The position numbers and the translations under genes were made by a program. A DNA stretch of 37,949 nt, taken from assembly GCF_000308555.1 (NCBI RefSeq), contig NZ_BAFY01000050.1:1-37949 (forward strand). Reading direction: 5' to 3'. Below, in pieces: positions 14,390 through 21,656 of the stretch (position 1 is the stretch's first letter; every line of letters begins with the position of its first letter). Source of the stretch: Nocardia cyriacigeorgica NBRC 100375. Lineage in GTDB: Bacteria > Actinomycetota > Actinomycetes > Mycobacteriales > Mycobacteriaceae. The notes under the pieces are model-generated. The model did not search any database and had not been told where the DNA came from. It saw only the letters and a program-made list of their open reading frames with translations.

Positions 14390-16114
14390 GTGGCGGAAAA
14401 TAGGACTTTCTCTGTTCCTGAGGGTGCAAGTGTTAACGAACTGCTAGAGATCGCCACAGGCAGTTTGGTTTACTTTGAGCACTTCGGCCCCCTTTACAAG
14501 ATGGTCGAGCCTGCCGCCGTTGGAATCCCTGAGTATGGGAAACTAGCTCAACGCCTTGATGAGCAACGCGATCTCGACGAAGGAAAATTTCAGAATGCAG
14601 CGGACGCGATAAAGCAGGTTCTCGATAGCACTCGCGAGCAGCTTGGTGTTCAGCAGGGTTATGCGCAGACTCTACCCAATATTTGGCAGGGAGAGGCGGC
14701 ATCGAACGCTTCATACATGATCGGCCGGCAATTGACGTTGGCTCAGAAAGATATTGAGGTAGTTCAGCACGTATGGGATGCCTTGGACGCTGCGCCTGCG
14801 GCACTGCGCGCAGCGGTAAAGATCAAGGCGGATGTGGTTCTCCAGATTCTGGAGCACGGCGTAGAGGCGAGAATCGATGGAAAATCCCGCGATGACGTCC
14901 ATACCATCATCGAAGGTCGGGAGATGGGTCCTTCTCATGCGATGTGGGGATCTACGGCGCTGAGTAGGTTGCAGGCGATATTTCCTGAGGTCGACGACGG
15001 TGTTGGGATGATCGAAAAATGGGGGCAATATGGAACTGCCCTCGTAGGAAATGTTGCTGCTCCGTTTGAAGGTCCGTATCACGAGAAGATGCGGCAACGG
15101 TGTAGGGACTGGGTCGATGAAGTCTTTAAGAAAGATTATCCTGACAAGGTTCAGAAGTTCACCGAGGCCTGCGACAAGACCGATGGCCTTGTCAAAGAGG
15201 CGTACAAGAAAATAACCGACTCCTTCAAAGGGTTGTCGGAGGAGCCGTACCCATGCCCAACCGCGACTCCGAAGACGAGCACCCCCAGCCAGCCCAGTAC
15301 ACCTAGTACGCCTAGTACACCGAGCACTCCTTCGACCCCAAGTACTCCAAGTACTCCGAGCACGCCGAGTACACCCTCCACCGAGGAAGAGGACGAGGAG
15401 TCGACCACCGACTCGCTTGTAACCGGCCTCGCGGCGTTGGCTGATGTTGCGACTGAACTCGCCCCGTTGATCACCACCGTTGCCTCGGCGGTCGGCGACG
15501 GGTTGAGCTCGCTGGCAGGGGCGATAACCGAAGGTGTCGACGGCGCATTGCAACAGTTGCAGACCGGTGCCACCGGGCTGGTCGACACCGATGGCGACGG
15601 TGTGCCGGATAACGACAAAGACGCTGACGGCAAGCCCGACGAAGACGCGGGACTCGACCTGGCGGGCAAACAGGTCAAGCTGGAAATGGGCCCGGATGGA
15701 CAACTGAAAATGGTGGTCACAGAACCGGACGGCACCACCACGGACTATAAGGTCGAGCTCAACGAACAAGGTCTGCCCGTGGTGGTCGGTGAGGCTGGCG
15801 AAACCGGTGGTGAAAAGGCGGACGGGGAGAAGGCCGAGAACTCCGATCAGAACCAGGGGCAGTCGGGGGGCGCGATGCCGCGCGGCGTGCCTGGTGGTAA
15901 ACGCGAAGAGGATGGCGAACACAAGTCGCAGAACTACCCCCAGTCAGAGACTGAAGGTATGGATGCTGGGTTCGTGCCAGAGCCGATCCCTGTGCCAGAA
16001 CAGGAGCCTGTTCCACCCGCACAGCCGCTGCCGCCCCAGCACGTACCGCCGGAGCAGGTACCGCCGCAGCCGTTCGACACCGGCGCGGAACTTTCGGAGG
16101 CAGGTCCGTTGTGA
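14390..16114 (+). CDS. Large WxG-containing putative ESX substrate with (TPS)9 tract and calcium-type repeats
   Basis: The GTG at 14390 lies nine bases after GGGAG and gives 574 residues. Residues 1-280 are helical, with a W99-Q-G101 turn (LPNIWQGEAASNASYM) like PPE/WXG proteins. Residues 304-330 are nine exact TPS tripeptides, a stalk-like linker ending in an acidic cluster. A helical Ala/Leu-rich segment follows (about 335-390), then DxDxDG loops (DTDGDGVPDNDKDADGKPDED, from residue 399) and a beta-like segment. The tail (about 530-574) is rich in Pro, Gln and Glu (PIPVPEQEPVPPAQPLPP). No signal peptide or membrane helix is present. The 5' third is near 50-55% GC, far below the flanking genes, suggesting transfer. 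Family not recognised; a surface or exported role is inferred. Confidence 0.7.
   Translation: MAENRTFSVPEGASVNELLEIATGSLVYFEHFGPLYKMVEPAAVGIPEYGKLAQRLDEQRDLDEGKFQNAADAIKQVLDSTREQLGVQQGYAQTLPNIWQGEAASNASYMIGRQLTLAQKDIEVVQHVWDALDAAPAALRAAVKIKADVVLQILEHGVEARIDGKSRDDVHTIIEGREMGPSHAMWGSTALSRLQAIFPEVDDGVGMIEKWGQYGTALVGNVAAPFEGPYHEKMRQRCRDWVDEVFKKDYPDKVQKFTEACDKTDGLVKEAYKKITDSFKGLSEEPYPCPTATPKTSTPSQPSTPSTPSTPSTPSTPSTPSTPSTPSTPSTEEEDEESTTDSLVTGLAALADVATELAPLITTVASAVGDGLSSLAGAITEGVDGALQQLQTGATGLVDTDGDGVPDNDKDADGKPDEDAGLDLAGKQVKLEMGPDGQLKMVVTEPDGTTTDYKVELNEQGLPVVVGEAGETGGEKADGEKAENSDQNQGQSGGAMPRGVPGGKREEDGEHKSQNYPQSETEGMDAGFVPEPIPVPEQEPVPPAQPLPPQHVPPEQVPPQPFDTGAELSEAGPL
15299..15379 (+). repeat. Nine 9-base units coding (Thr-Pro-Ser)9
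   Basis: Nine consecutive codon triplets specify TPS, preceded by one TPS and one QPS unit. The codons vary between units (ACA, ACG, ACT, ACC; CCT, CCG, CCA; AGT, AGC, TCG), so the repeat is kept at protein level although the DNA units have diverged. It is an interrupted minisatellite with a 9-base period. Confidence 0.9.
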
Positions 16115-16157
16115 TGTGCTTCACCGATGTAGGGCGTGAAACTCGGGGAGAACCGTC

Positions 16158-16562
16158 ATGGTGAACTATCGGGCCGAAATGGACCGGATTATCGAAGAAG
16201 CCAAGTGGCAGTCTGCGCGTCTGCAGGACGACCTTGCAGAGATAAACCAGCGAACGGCGGCCAAGGGTCAAGAATTAGCTGATCGTTATGCCGTCGAGAT
16301 GCGCCAGTTCTGGGAAGAAGCGGCAGTCGAACTTGAAAAGCTCGAGGCCGAGTATGAGAAGAACCGTGAGGCGGCTGAGGTTGAAGCCGAGAAAGAGCGA
16401 CTCGCCGCTGAAGAGCGCGAACGGCTCGAGGCCGAAGCTCGGGAGCAGCGGGAGGCTATCGCTCGGTCGATGCAGGCGCGACGGTCCAAGGATGTGGTCG
16501 CGCCGATCGATGAAGACGATGAAGAGGCGCAGTACTACCAGCGGAAGAGTTGGTTGGTCTAG
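16158..16562 (+). CDS. Charged coiled-coil protein of the second ESX-like cassette
   Basis: The 134-residue protein starts at ATG 16158 after the RBS CGGGGAGA, 43 bases after the 574-residue gene. Almost all of it is a heptad-rich, Glu/Arg/Ala-rich helix (residues about 15-110, e.g. EKLEAEYEKNREAAEVEAEK and EERERLEAEAREQREAIARS), so a long coiled coil is likely. It ends in an acidic patch (IDEDDEEAQYYQ) and RKSWLV. No membrane segment or signal peptide is present. Similar charged helical proteins accompany ESX substrates in Nocardia; a chaperone or assembly role is only a guess. Family not recognised. Confidence 0.7.
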   Translation: MVNYRAEMDRIIEEAKWQSARLQDDLAEINQRTAAKGQELADRYAVEMRQFWEEAAVELEKLEAEYEKNREAAEVEAEKERLAAEERERLEAEAREQREAIARSMQARRSKDVVAPIDEDDEEAQYYQRKSWLV

Positions 16563-16582
16563 GTAGTCGGCTGCGGGGCGGG

Positions 16583-16596
16583 GCCGGAAATCCGGC
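16583..16596 (+). terminator. Short palindrome after the coiled-coil gene
   Basis: GCCGGA and TCCGGC pair around AA, 20 bases after the stop codon. The stem is only six base pairs, so its role as terminator is tentative. The rest of the 285-base gap to 16847 holds no evident gene. Confidence 0.3.
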
Positions 16597-16812
16597 GAGT
16601 GGCATGTCGGCGCGGTTAACCCGAGAGGGGCCGCGCTGATGTGTTAGCTGGGTGTGGCGGTCTGGTCGACTTGTATCGATCGTGCTGCCGGGTTCGGAGC
16701 CGACGCCTGATCGCAGGGCGGCCGTGAGGAATTCGGGCCAGGGGCGGGGAGACCGAGGATCGACCGCTGGATTGCTGAGGCGGATCAGCCCGGGTGTCGG
16801 CGGCCTCGTGCT

Positions 16813-16848
16813 GGGCGATGCGGGGCGCGGAGGAGCCCCGCATCGCCC
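16813..16848 (-). terminator. 14-bp hairpin terminator between convergent genes
   Basis: GGGCGATGCGGGGC (16813-16826) pairs perfectly with 16835-16848 around GCGGAGGA. Its right arm reaches into the stop codon of the alpha/beta hydrolase on the minus strand. It can terminate that transcript and, from the other side, the coiled-coil gene's transcript. Confidence 0.7.
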
Positions 16849-17711
16849 TACTTCCGCATCAACGCCACCAACTGCCCCAACTTCGCCGGGCTCGGCTTGT
16901 CGATGGGCACCTCGTCGGCGTGGGGGTCGATGAGGTGGGTGTGGGGGATGGAGGCTTCGGGGTCGGCGAAGGCTGCGTAGGTCTTGTCGCCCTGGACGGT
17001 GGCGAGCAAGTAGCCGGTGAGCAGCGCTCGCGTGGCTCGGCTGGTCTTGTGTTCGTGCTTGCCCGCGCCGAGCAGGGTCATCAGGTGGCGGCCTTCGGCG
17101 AGGCCGTCGGCGGAGGCCTTGTCGATGGTGCGCAGCAACATCGGCCCGCCCCAGGCGGCGGCCAGGGGGACGGCGTTGGAGTTGGTGGAGCGCAGGTCGG
17201 TGGCGCCGGCGAGGATGAGGGCGGGGGTGTCGATGTCGGCGGCGATGGACTCGGCGGCGGGGGCGGTGGGGGCCGGGAAGAGGGCGGCTACGGCGGCTAC
17301 CCGGCGTTGGGCGGCGGCGATGACGGCCGCGCCGGCGCCCATGGCGTGGCCGGCCAGGACCAGCTTGTCGGGGTGGACGCTGATCGCGCCGTCGCCGAGG
17401 CGAACGCCGGCGCAGATGTCGAGGGTGGTGAGCAGGTCGGTGGCCAGGCCGACATGCGACGGGATGGGGCCGCGTTCGGTGTCGGGGGCGGCGGCGACGA
17501 AACCCCAGGACGCCAGGTGTTCCAGTAGCGACCGGTAGTGGTCGGAGCCGGACATCCAGCCGTGGCCGAACGCCACGGCGGGTAGGTTGCGGCCCGAATC
17601 GGGGGTGTACACGACGCCGGGCTGGCCCGCGATGGCCAGGTTGCCGCGCAGCACCCGATGCGGGCCGCGGCTGGTCAGGGTGCTCAGGAGGGATTTCACA
17701 GACGCCGACAC
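16848..17711 (-). CDS. Alpha/beta hydrolase-fold protein (Rv3438-like) with Ala at the nucleophile position
   Basis: The protein (287 residues from the GTG at 17711) has the dienelactone/polyester-hydrolase-like fold: oxyanion-type block AFGHGWMSGSDHYR (about 48-60), nucleophile elbow AGHAMGAGAAV (about 120-130), candidate acid Asp in LILAGATDL and a candidate His in GAGKHEH. The nucleophile elbow has Ala123 (codon GCC) where Ser is expected (GxSxG), so classical catalysis looks impossible. Size and position beside glmS match M. tuberculosis Rv3438. The much longer frame reaching 19382 is antisense shadow of glmS. A second GTG four codons in is an alternative. TAACGT at 17719-17724 (minus strand) would produce a nearly leaderless mRNA. 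Confidence 0.85.
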   Translation of the reverse strand: MSASVKSLLSTLTSRGPHRVLRGNLAIAGQPGVVYTPDSGRNLPAVAFGHGWMSGSDHYRSLLEHLASWGFVAAAPDTERGPIPSHVGLATDLLTTLDICAGVRLGDGAISVHPDKLVLAGHAMGAGAAVIAAAQRRVAAVAALFPAPTAPAAESIAADIDTPALILAGATDLRSTNSNAVPLAAAWGGPMLLRTIDKASADGLAEGRHLMTLLGAGKHEHKTSRATRALLTGYLLATVQGDKTYAAFADPEASIPHTHLIDPHADEVPIDKPSPAKLGQLVALMRK

Positions 17712-17718
17712 GACGTGA

Positions 17719-17739
17719 ACGTTATCCGATAAGTACTCT
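17719..17739. promoter_or_regulatory. Back-to-back -10 elements between the hydrolase and glmS
   Basis: Only 36 bases separate the two divergent start codons. On the plus strand TACTCT (17734-17739) would start glmS transcription about two bases before its ATG. On the minus strand TAACGT (17724-17719) would start the hydrolase within about one base of its GTG. The two hexamers are nine bases apart, so each promoter's -35 region lies in or next to the other gene and polymerases must exclude each other. These are pattern matches, not mapped starts. Confidence 0.45.
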
Positions 17740-17747
17740 GGTGAGCC

Positions 17748-19631
17748 ATGTGCGGAATCGTGGGGTACGTCGGGTACCGGGATGCTCTCGGCGTCGTCGT
17801 CGACGCATTGCGCCGCATGGAGTATCGCGGATACGACTCGGCGGGCGTCGCGATCCTCGACGGAGCGGGCGCCATCGCGGTGGAACGTAAGGCCGGTCGC
17901 CTCGCGAATCTGGAGGCTGAGCTGGGCGAAGCCGGTGCGGGCGCGTTCGCGGGCAGCACCGGCATGGGGCATACCCGCTGGGCCACGCACGGCGCGCCGA
18001 CCGATCGCAACGCGCATCCGCATCGAGACGAGGCGGGCGCCGTCGCGGTGGTGCACAACGGCATCATCGAGAATTTCGCGCCGCTGCGTCGCGAACTCGA
18101 AGACGCCGGTGTCGAGCTGCGCAGCGACACCGATACCGAGGTCGCGGTGCACCTGGTCTCGCGGGCCTACGCCGAGGGTCCGACGGCGGGTGATTTCGAG
18201 GCGAGCGCGCTGGCTGTGCTGCGCCGCCTGGAGGGCGCGTTCACGCTGGTCTTCACCCATGCCGACCATCCGGACAAGATCATCGCCGCGCGCCGGTCCA
18301 CCCCGCTGGTCGTGGGCGTGGGCAAGGGCGAGATGTTCATCGCCTCGGACGTGACGGCGTTCATCGAGCACACCCGCGAGGCCGTCGAACTCGGCCAGGA
18401 CCAGGCGGTGGTGATCACCGCCGACAGCTACCGGGTCACCGACTTCGCCGGCAACGACGCGGGTTCGCGCACCCGGCCGTTCACGATCGACTGGGATCTC
18501 GCCGCCGCCGAAAAAGGCGGTCACGACTACTTCATGCTCAAGGAGATCGAGGAGCAGCCCGCCGCGGTCGCCGAAACCCTGATGGGGCATTTCGACACCG
18601 GGCAGGGCGGCTCCGGGCGCATCGTGCTCGACGAGCAGCGCCTCGCCGATCAGGAATTGCGTGACGTCGACAAGGTGTTCGTCGTCGCGTGCGGCAGCGC
18701 TTACCACTCGGGTCTGCTGGCCAAGTACGCGATCGAGCACTGGACGCGGCTGCCCGTCGAGGTGGAGCTGGCCAGTGAGTTCCGCTACCGCGACCCGGTG
18801 CTGGACCGCTCCACGCTGGTGGTGGCGATCTCGCAGTCCGGCGAAACCGCCGACACGCTGGAAGCGGTGCGGCACGCCAAGGAACAGAAGGCGCGCGTGC
18901 TGGCCATCTGCAATACCAATGGCGCGCAGATTCCCCGCGAATCCGATGCGGTGCTCTACACCAGGGCCGGGCCGGAGATCGGTGTCGCGTCGACGAAGGC
19001 GTTCCTGGCGCAGGTGACGGCCAACTACCTGGTCGGGCTGGCGTTGGCGCAGGCACGCGGCACCAAGTATCCCGACGAGGTGGCACGCGAGTTCGCCGAG
19101 CTGGAGGCCATGCCGAAGCTGGTGGCGCGGGTGCTGGAGACGGCGCCGCAGGTGCGGGCGATCGCGCGGGAGCTGGCGAAGGTGCCGACGGTGCTGTTCC
19201 TCGGCCGCCACGTGGGGTATCCGGTCGCGCTCGAGGGTGCGCTCAAGCTCAAGGAGCTGGCGTACATGCACGCGGAGGGTTTCGCGGCGGGCGAGCTCAA
19301 GCACGGTCCGATCGCGCTGATCGAAGACGGTCTGCCGGTGATCGTGGTGATGCCGTCGCCGAAGGGGCGCGCGGTGCTGCACTCGAAGCTGCTGAGCAAT
19401 ATCCGTGAGATCCAGGCGCGCGGGGCACGCACCATCGTCATCGCGGAGGAGGGCGACGATACGGTGCGCCCGTTCGCCGACGATCTCATCGAGATCCCGT
19501 CCGCGCCGACGTTGTTCCAGCCGTTGCTGTCGACGGTGCCTTTGCAGATCTTCGCCGCCGAGGTGGCGCAGGCGCGCGGGTACGACGTCGACAAGCCCCG
19601 CAACCTGGCCAAATCCGTCACAGTCGAATAG
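17748..19631 (+). CDS. glmS: Glutamine-fructose-6-phosphate aminotransferase (isomerizing)
   Basis: GlmS makes glucosamine-6-phosphate from fructose-6-phosphate and glutamine, the first committed step to UDP-GlcNAc. The 627-residue length is typical. The glutaminase domain begins MCGIVGYVGYRDAL with the N-terminal nucleophile Cys2 (after Met removal) and contains GHTRWATHG and HNGIIENF. Two SIS sugar-isomerase domains follow (VVACGSAYHSGLLAKYAIE, SQSGETADTLEA; second: FLGRHVGYPVALEGALKLKE). The C-terminus DKPRNLAKSVTVE carries the conserved active-site lysine. No glmS ribozyme is visible: the upstream region is only 36 bases. A strong terminator follows. GlmM, the next pathway enzyme, is at 1964-3337. 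Confidence 0.98.
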   Translation: MCGIVGYVGYRDALGVVVDALRRMEYRGYDSAGVAILDGAGAIAVERKAGRLANLEAELGEAGAGAFAGSTGMGHTRWATHGAPTDRNAHPHRDEAGAVAVVHNGIIENFAPLRRELEDAGVELRSDTDTEVAVHLVSRAYAEGPTAGDFEASALAVLRRLEGAFTLVFTHADHPDKIIAARRSTPLVVGVGKGEMFIASDVTAFIEHTREAVELGQDQAVVITADSYRVTDFAGNDAGSRTRPFTIDWDLAAAEKGGHDYFMLKEIEEQPAAVAETLMGHFDTGQGGSGRIVLDEQRLADQELRDVDKVFVVACGSAYHSGLLAKYAIEHWTRLPVEVELASEFRYRDPVLDRSTLVVAISQSGETADTLEAVRHAKEQKARVLAICNTNGAQIPRESDAVLYTRAGPEIGVASTKAFLAQVTANYLVGLALAQARGTKYPDEVAREFAELEAMPKLVARVLETAPQVRAIARELAKVPTVLFLGRHVGYPVALEGALKLKELAYMHAEGFAAGELKHGPIALIEDGLPVIVVMPSPKGRAVLHSKLLSNIREIQARGARTIVIAEEGDDTVRPFADDLIEIPSAPTLFQPLLSTVPLQIFAAEVAQARGYDVDKPRNLAKSVTVE

Positions 19632-19644
19632 ATCGCCCGACGAC

Positions 19645-19684
19645 AGACGACGACCCGGACCGCTATCGGTCCGGGTCGTCGTCT
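19645..19684 (+). terminator. 18-bp hairpin terminator after glmS
   Basis: AGACGACGACCCGGACCG (19645-19662) pairs perfectly with 19667-19684 around CTAT, 13 bases after the glmS stop. It is the strongest hairpin in the window. The rest of 19685-19822, up to the end of the convergent MFS gene, shows no gene. Confidence 0.85.
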
Positions 19685-19822
19685 ATCCGCCCGCCGGCGC
19701 CCGAGCCCGCGGAGCGTCGAGAGCTACATGGCTGCCGCATCGTGCGAGTAGCCCTCTCGCGCACGTGGCCTCTCGCGGGAGGCCGGTGGCCGCGTGGACT
19801 ATGGGCTACGGGGCGATGCGTG

Positions 19823-21040
19823 CTAGCGGACGGGTGCCATGGCCTGGCTGTCGATGGCGGCAGGATCGGCCGTGCCCGGGAGGTTCGGCACGCGCGCGGC
19901 ACTACGTTCCAGCCTTGCCGACACGACGGCCAACCCCAGCGCGCTCGCGGCGAGCAGCGCGCCCACCCAGTTGGGTGCGGTGTAGCCGAGCCCGGCCGAG
20001 ATGACGAGACCGCCGAGCCAGGCGGCCAGCGCGTTGCCCAGATTGAAGGCGCCGATATTGATCGCCGAGGCCAGCGTGGGAGCTCCCGCCGCCTGATCCA
20101 GGACCCGCTTCTGCAAAGGCGGCACGGTGGCGAAACCGAGCGCACCGATCAGCATCACAGTGATCGCGGCCAGCGGTTTGTTGTGCGCGGTGACGGTGAA
20201 CAGCGCCAGCACCGCGGCGAGCAGACCGAGCGAGATGTACAGCATCGGCATGAGGTGCCGGTCGGCGTAGCGGCCACCGATGAGGTTTCCCGCGAACATG
20301 CCGAGACCGAACAGCACGAGCAGCCAGGTCACCGAGCTTTCGGAGTAGCCGGCCACCTCGGTCATCATCGGCGCGAGGTAGGTGATCGCGGCGAAGACGC
20401 CACCGAAGCCGAGGACCGTCATGGCCATGGCGAGCAGCACCTGCGGGTTGGCCAGTGCGGAGAATTCGGAACGCAACCGGGCATCGCGCGGTGCCGGCTG
20501 ATCGGGGACCAGCGCGACGACGCCGACGAACCCGATCACACCGATCACGGCCACCAGCGCGAAGGTGAGGCGCCAGCCGAACTGCTGGCCGAGCAGGGTG
20601 CCGAGCGGCACGCCGACGACGGTCGCGGCGGTGAGGCCGGTGAACATGATGGCGATCGCGTCGGCCTTGCGGTCCGCGGCGACGAGGCTGCCCGCGACCA
20701 CCGCGCCGATGCCGAAGAACGCGCCGTGTGCGAGTGAGGCGACGATCCGCCCGGTCAGCATGAGCGCGAAGCTGGGCGCCACGGCCGACAGCAGGTTTCC
20801 GGCGATCAGTAGCAGCAGCGAAGCGAGCAGCATGCGTTTGCGGGAGACGCGGGTGCCGAGCCCGGTCATCACGGGCGCGCCCGCCACGACCCCGAGCGCG
20901 TAGCCGGTGACCAGCAGGCCTGCGGTCGGGATGGACACGGTGTAGTCGGCCGCGATATCGGGCAGCAGCCCCACCACGACGAATTCGGTTGTGCCGATGG
21001 CGAACGCCCCGAGGGTCAGGGCGAGCAGGGCGAGCGGCAT
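19823..21040 (-). CDS. MFS efflux transporter (drug/sugar exporter type)
   Basis: From the ATG at 21040 (RBS GGAG, nine bases upstream) the protein has 405 residues starting MPLALLALTLGAFAIGTTEF, the typical first helix of AraJ/Cmr-like DHA1 exporters. About twelve hydrophobic helices are visible. The loop between helices two and three has GTRVSRKRML, a form of the MFS signature. LGTLLGQQFGWRLTF, following the fifth helix, resembles the antiporter region. The upstream methionine at 21100 adds 20 residues that overlap promoter elements and was rejected. A divergent MarR regulator and a palindrome over the -35 element argue for substrate-induced efflux. The substrate is unknown. Confidence 0.88.
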   Translation of the reverse strand: MPLALLALTLGAFAIGTTEFVVVGLLPDIAADYTVSIPTAGLLVTGYALGVVAGAPVMTGLGTRVSRKRMLLASLLLLIAGNLLSAVAPSFALMLTGRIVASLAHGAFFGIGAVVAGSLVAADRKADAIAIMFTGLTAATVVGVPLGTLLGQQFGWRLTFALVAVIGVIGFVGVVALVPDQPAPRDARLRSEFSALANPQVLLAMAMTVLGFGGVFAAITYLAPMMTEVAGYSESSVTWLLVLFGLGMFAGNLIGGRYADRHLMPMLYISLGLLAAVLALFTVTAHNKPLAAITVMLIGALGFATVPPLQKRVLDQAAGAPTLASAINIGAFNLGNALAAWLGGLVISAGLGYTAPNWVGALLAASALGLAVVSARLERSAARVPNLPGTADPAAIDSQAMAPVR

Positions 21041-21081
21041 GGAAACGCCTCCACTGTTGTCTGCGAGCTTTACAGGCGTCG

Positions 21082-21110
21082 ACAATAATTGCGTATGCAT
21101 TTAATTGCAA
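21082..21110 (-). promoter_or_regulatory. MFS promoter with MarR-type operator
   Basis: On the minus strand TTGCAA (21110-21105), a 17-base spacer and TATTGT (21087-21082) form a good promoter. The near-perfect palindrome TGCATTTAATTGCA (21096-21109; TGCA-n-TTAA-n-TGCA) overlaps the -35 and spacer. Its AT-rich symmetry is typical of MarR-family sites, so the divergent regulator probably represses the pump here. Confidence 0.6.
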
Positions 21111-21134
21111 GCGCGGGCTATTTCGGAAGTCATC

Positions 21135-21140
21135 TATCCT
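21135..21140 (+). promoter_or_regulatory. -10 element of the MarR regulator gene
   Basis: TATCCT lies 30 bases before the ATG at 21171, giving a leader of about 24 bases that contains the RBS GAAGGAAGGA. The palindrome at 21096-21109 is then centred about 45 bases upstream of the predicted start, allowing control of both divergent genes. Confidence 0.45.
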
Positions 21141-21170
21141 GGTGGGCAGATTCCGAAGGAAGGACCATCC

Positions 21171-21653
21171 ATGACCGCCGACGCCGCTCTCACCGGCCTC
21201 GCCGATGGCTGGTACGCGCTGTCGCTGCTGCACGACCGGATCGAGGCGCATATCGAACGCGCGTTGCAGACCGGCCACGATCTCAGCGTGCGCGAGTACT
21301 CACTGCTGGTGGTGCTGTCCCGGCAGCACGACGGGCCCGGCGGGCACCTGCGGATGAATCAGGTCGCCGAGGCGGTCGTGCTGAGTCAGAGTGCGACGAC
21401 GCGGCTGGTCTCCCGGCTGGAGGATCGCGGGCTGTTGCAGCGGTACCTGTGCCCGGACGATCGCCGCGGCATCTACACCGACGTCACGCCGGCCGGCCTC
21501 GAACTGCTCGACCGGGCCCGTCCCACCCACGACGCGGCGTTGACCAGCGCACTGCAACAGGCGGCCGCGAATCCCGAACTGGCGCCGCTGGTCTCGGCCG
21601 TCGAGGCGTTGAACGCCGGCAGTCCGCGCACCCGCGAATATCGTCCGGTGTGA
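21171..21653 (+). CDS. MarR-family transcriptional regulator
   Basis: The 160-residue protein shows the MarR winged helix: dimerisation helix at the N-terminus (LADGWYALSLLHDRIEAHIERAL), LSVREYSLLVVLSRQ, the recognition helix VLSQSATTRLVSRLEDRGLL, and the wing with the family DxR motif (CPDDRRGIYTDVTPAGLELL). Such proteins usually lose DNA binding on contact with small aromatic ligands. The gene is divergent from the MFS pump and shares a 130-base regulatory region with it. It ends three bases before the convergent cupredoxin gene. Confidence 0.93.
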   Translation: MTADAALTGLADGWYALSLLHDRIEAHIERALQTGHDLSVREYSLLVVLSRQHDGPGGHLRMNQVAEAVVLSQSATTRLVSRLEDRGLLQRYLCPDDRRGIYTDVTPAGLELLDRARPTHDAALTSALQQAAANPELAPLVSAVEALNAGSPRTREYRPV

Positions 21654-21656
21654 GGT

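Noticed and set aside
15299..15379. Short regular repeats as a possible CRISPR array
   Set aside because: The period is 9 bases, in frame and coding TPS, with no spacers or cas genes.
4851..16562. Possibility that the two ESX-like cassettes form a complete type VII secretion system
   Set aside because: No eccB, eccC, eccD, eccE or mycP gene is found anywhere in the window.
17712..17747. glmS ribozyme or riboswitch upstream of glmS
   Set aside because: Only 36 bases separate the divergent genes, too few for the ribozyme fold.
17712..19382. Upstream extension of the minus-strand alpha/beta hydrolase frame through glmS
   Set aside because: The extra residues are antisense to glmS and Arg/His-rich; hydrolase homology begins near the GTG at 17711.
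21041..21100. 20-residue N-terminal extension of the MFS transporter
   Set aside because: It would cover the -10 element and the operator region, while the ATG at 21040 has a good RBS and the family N-terminus.
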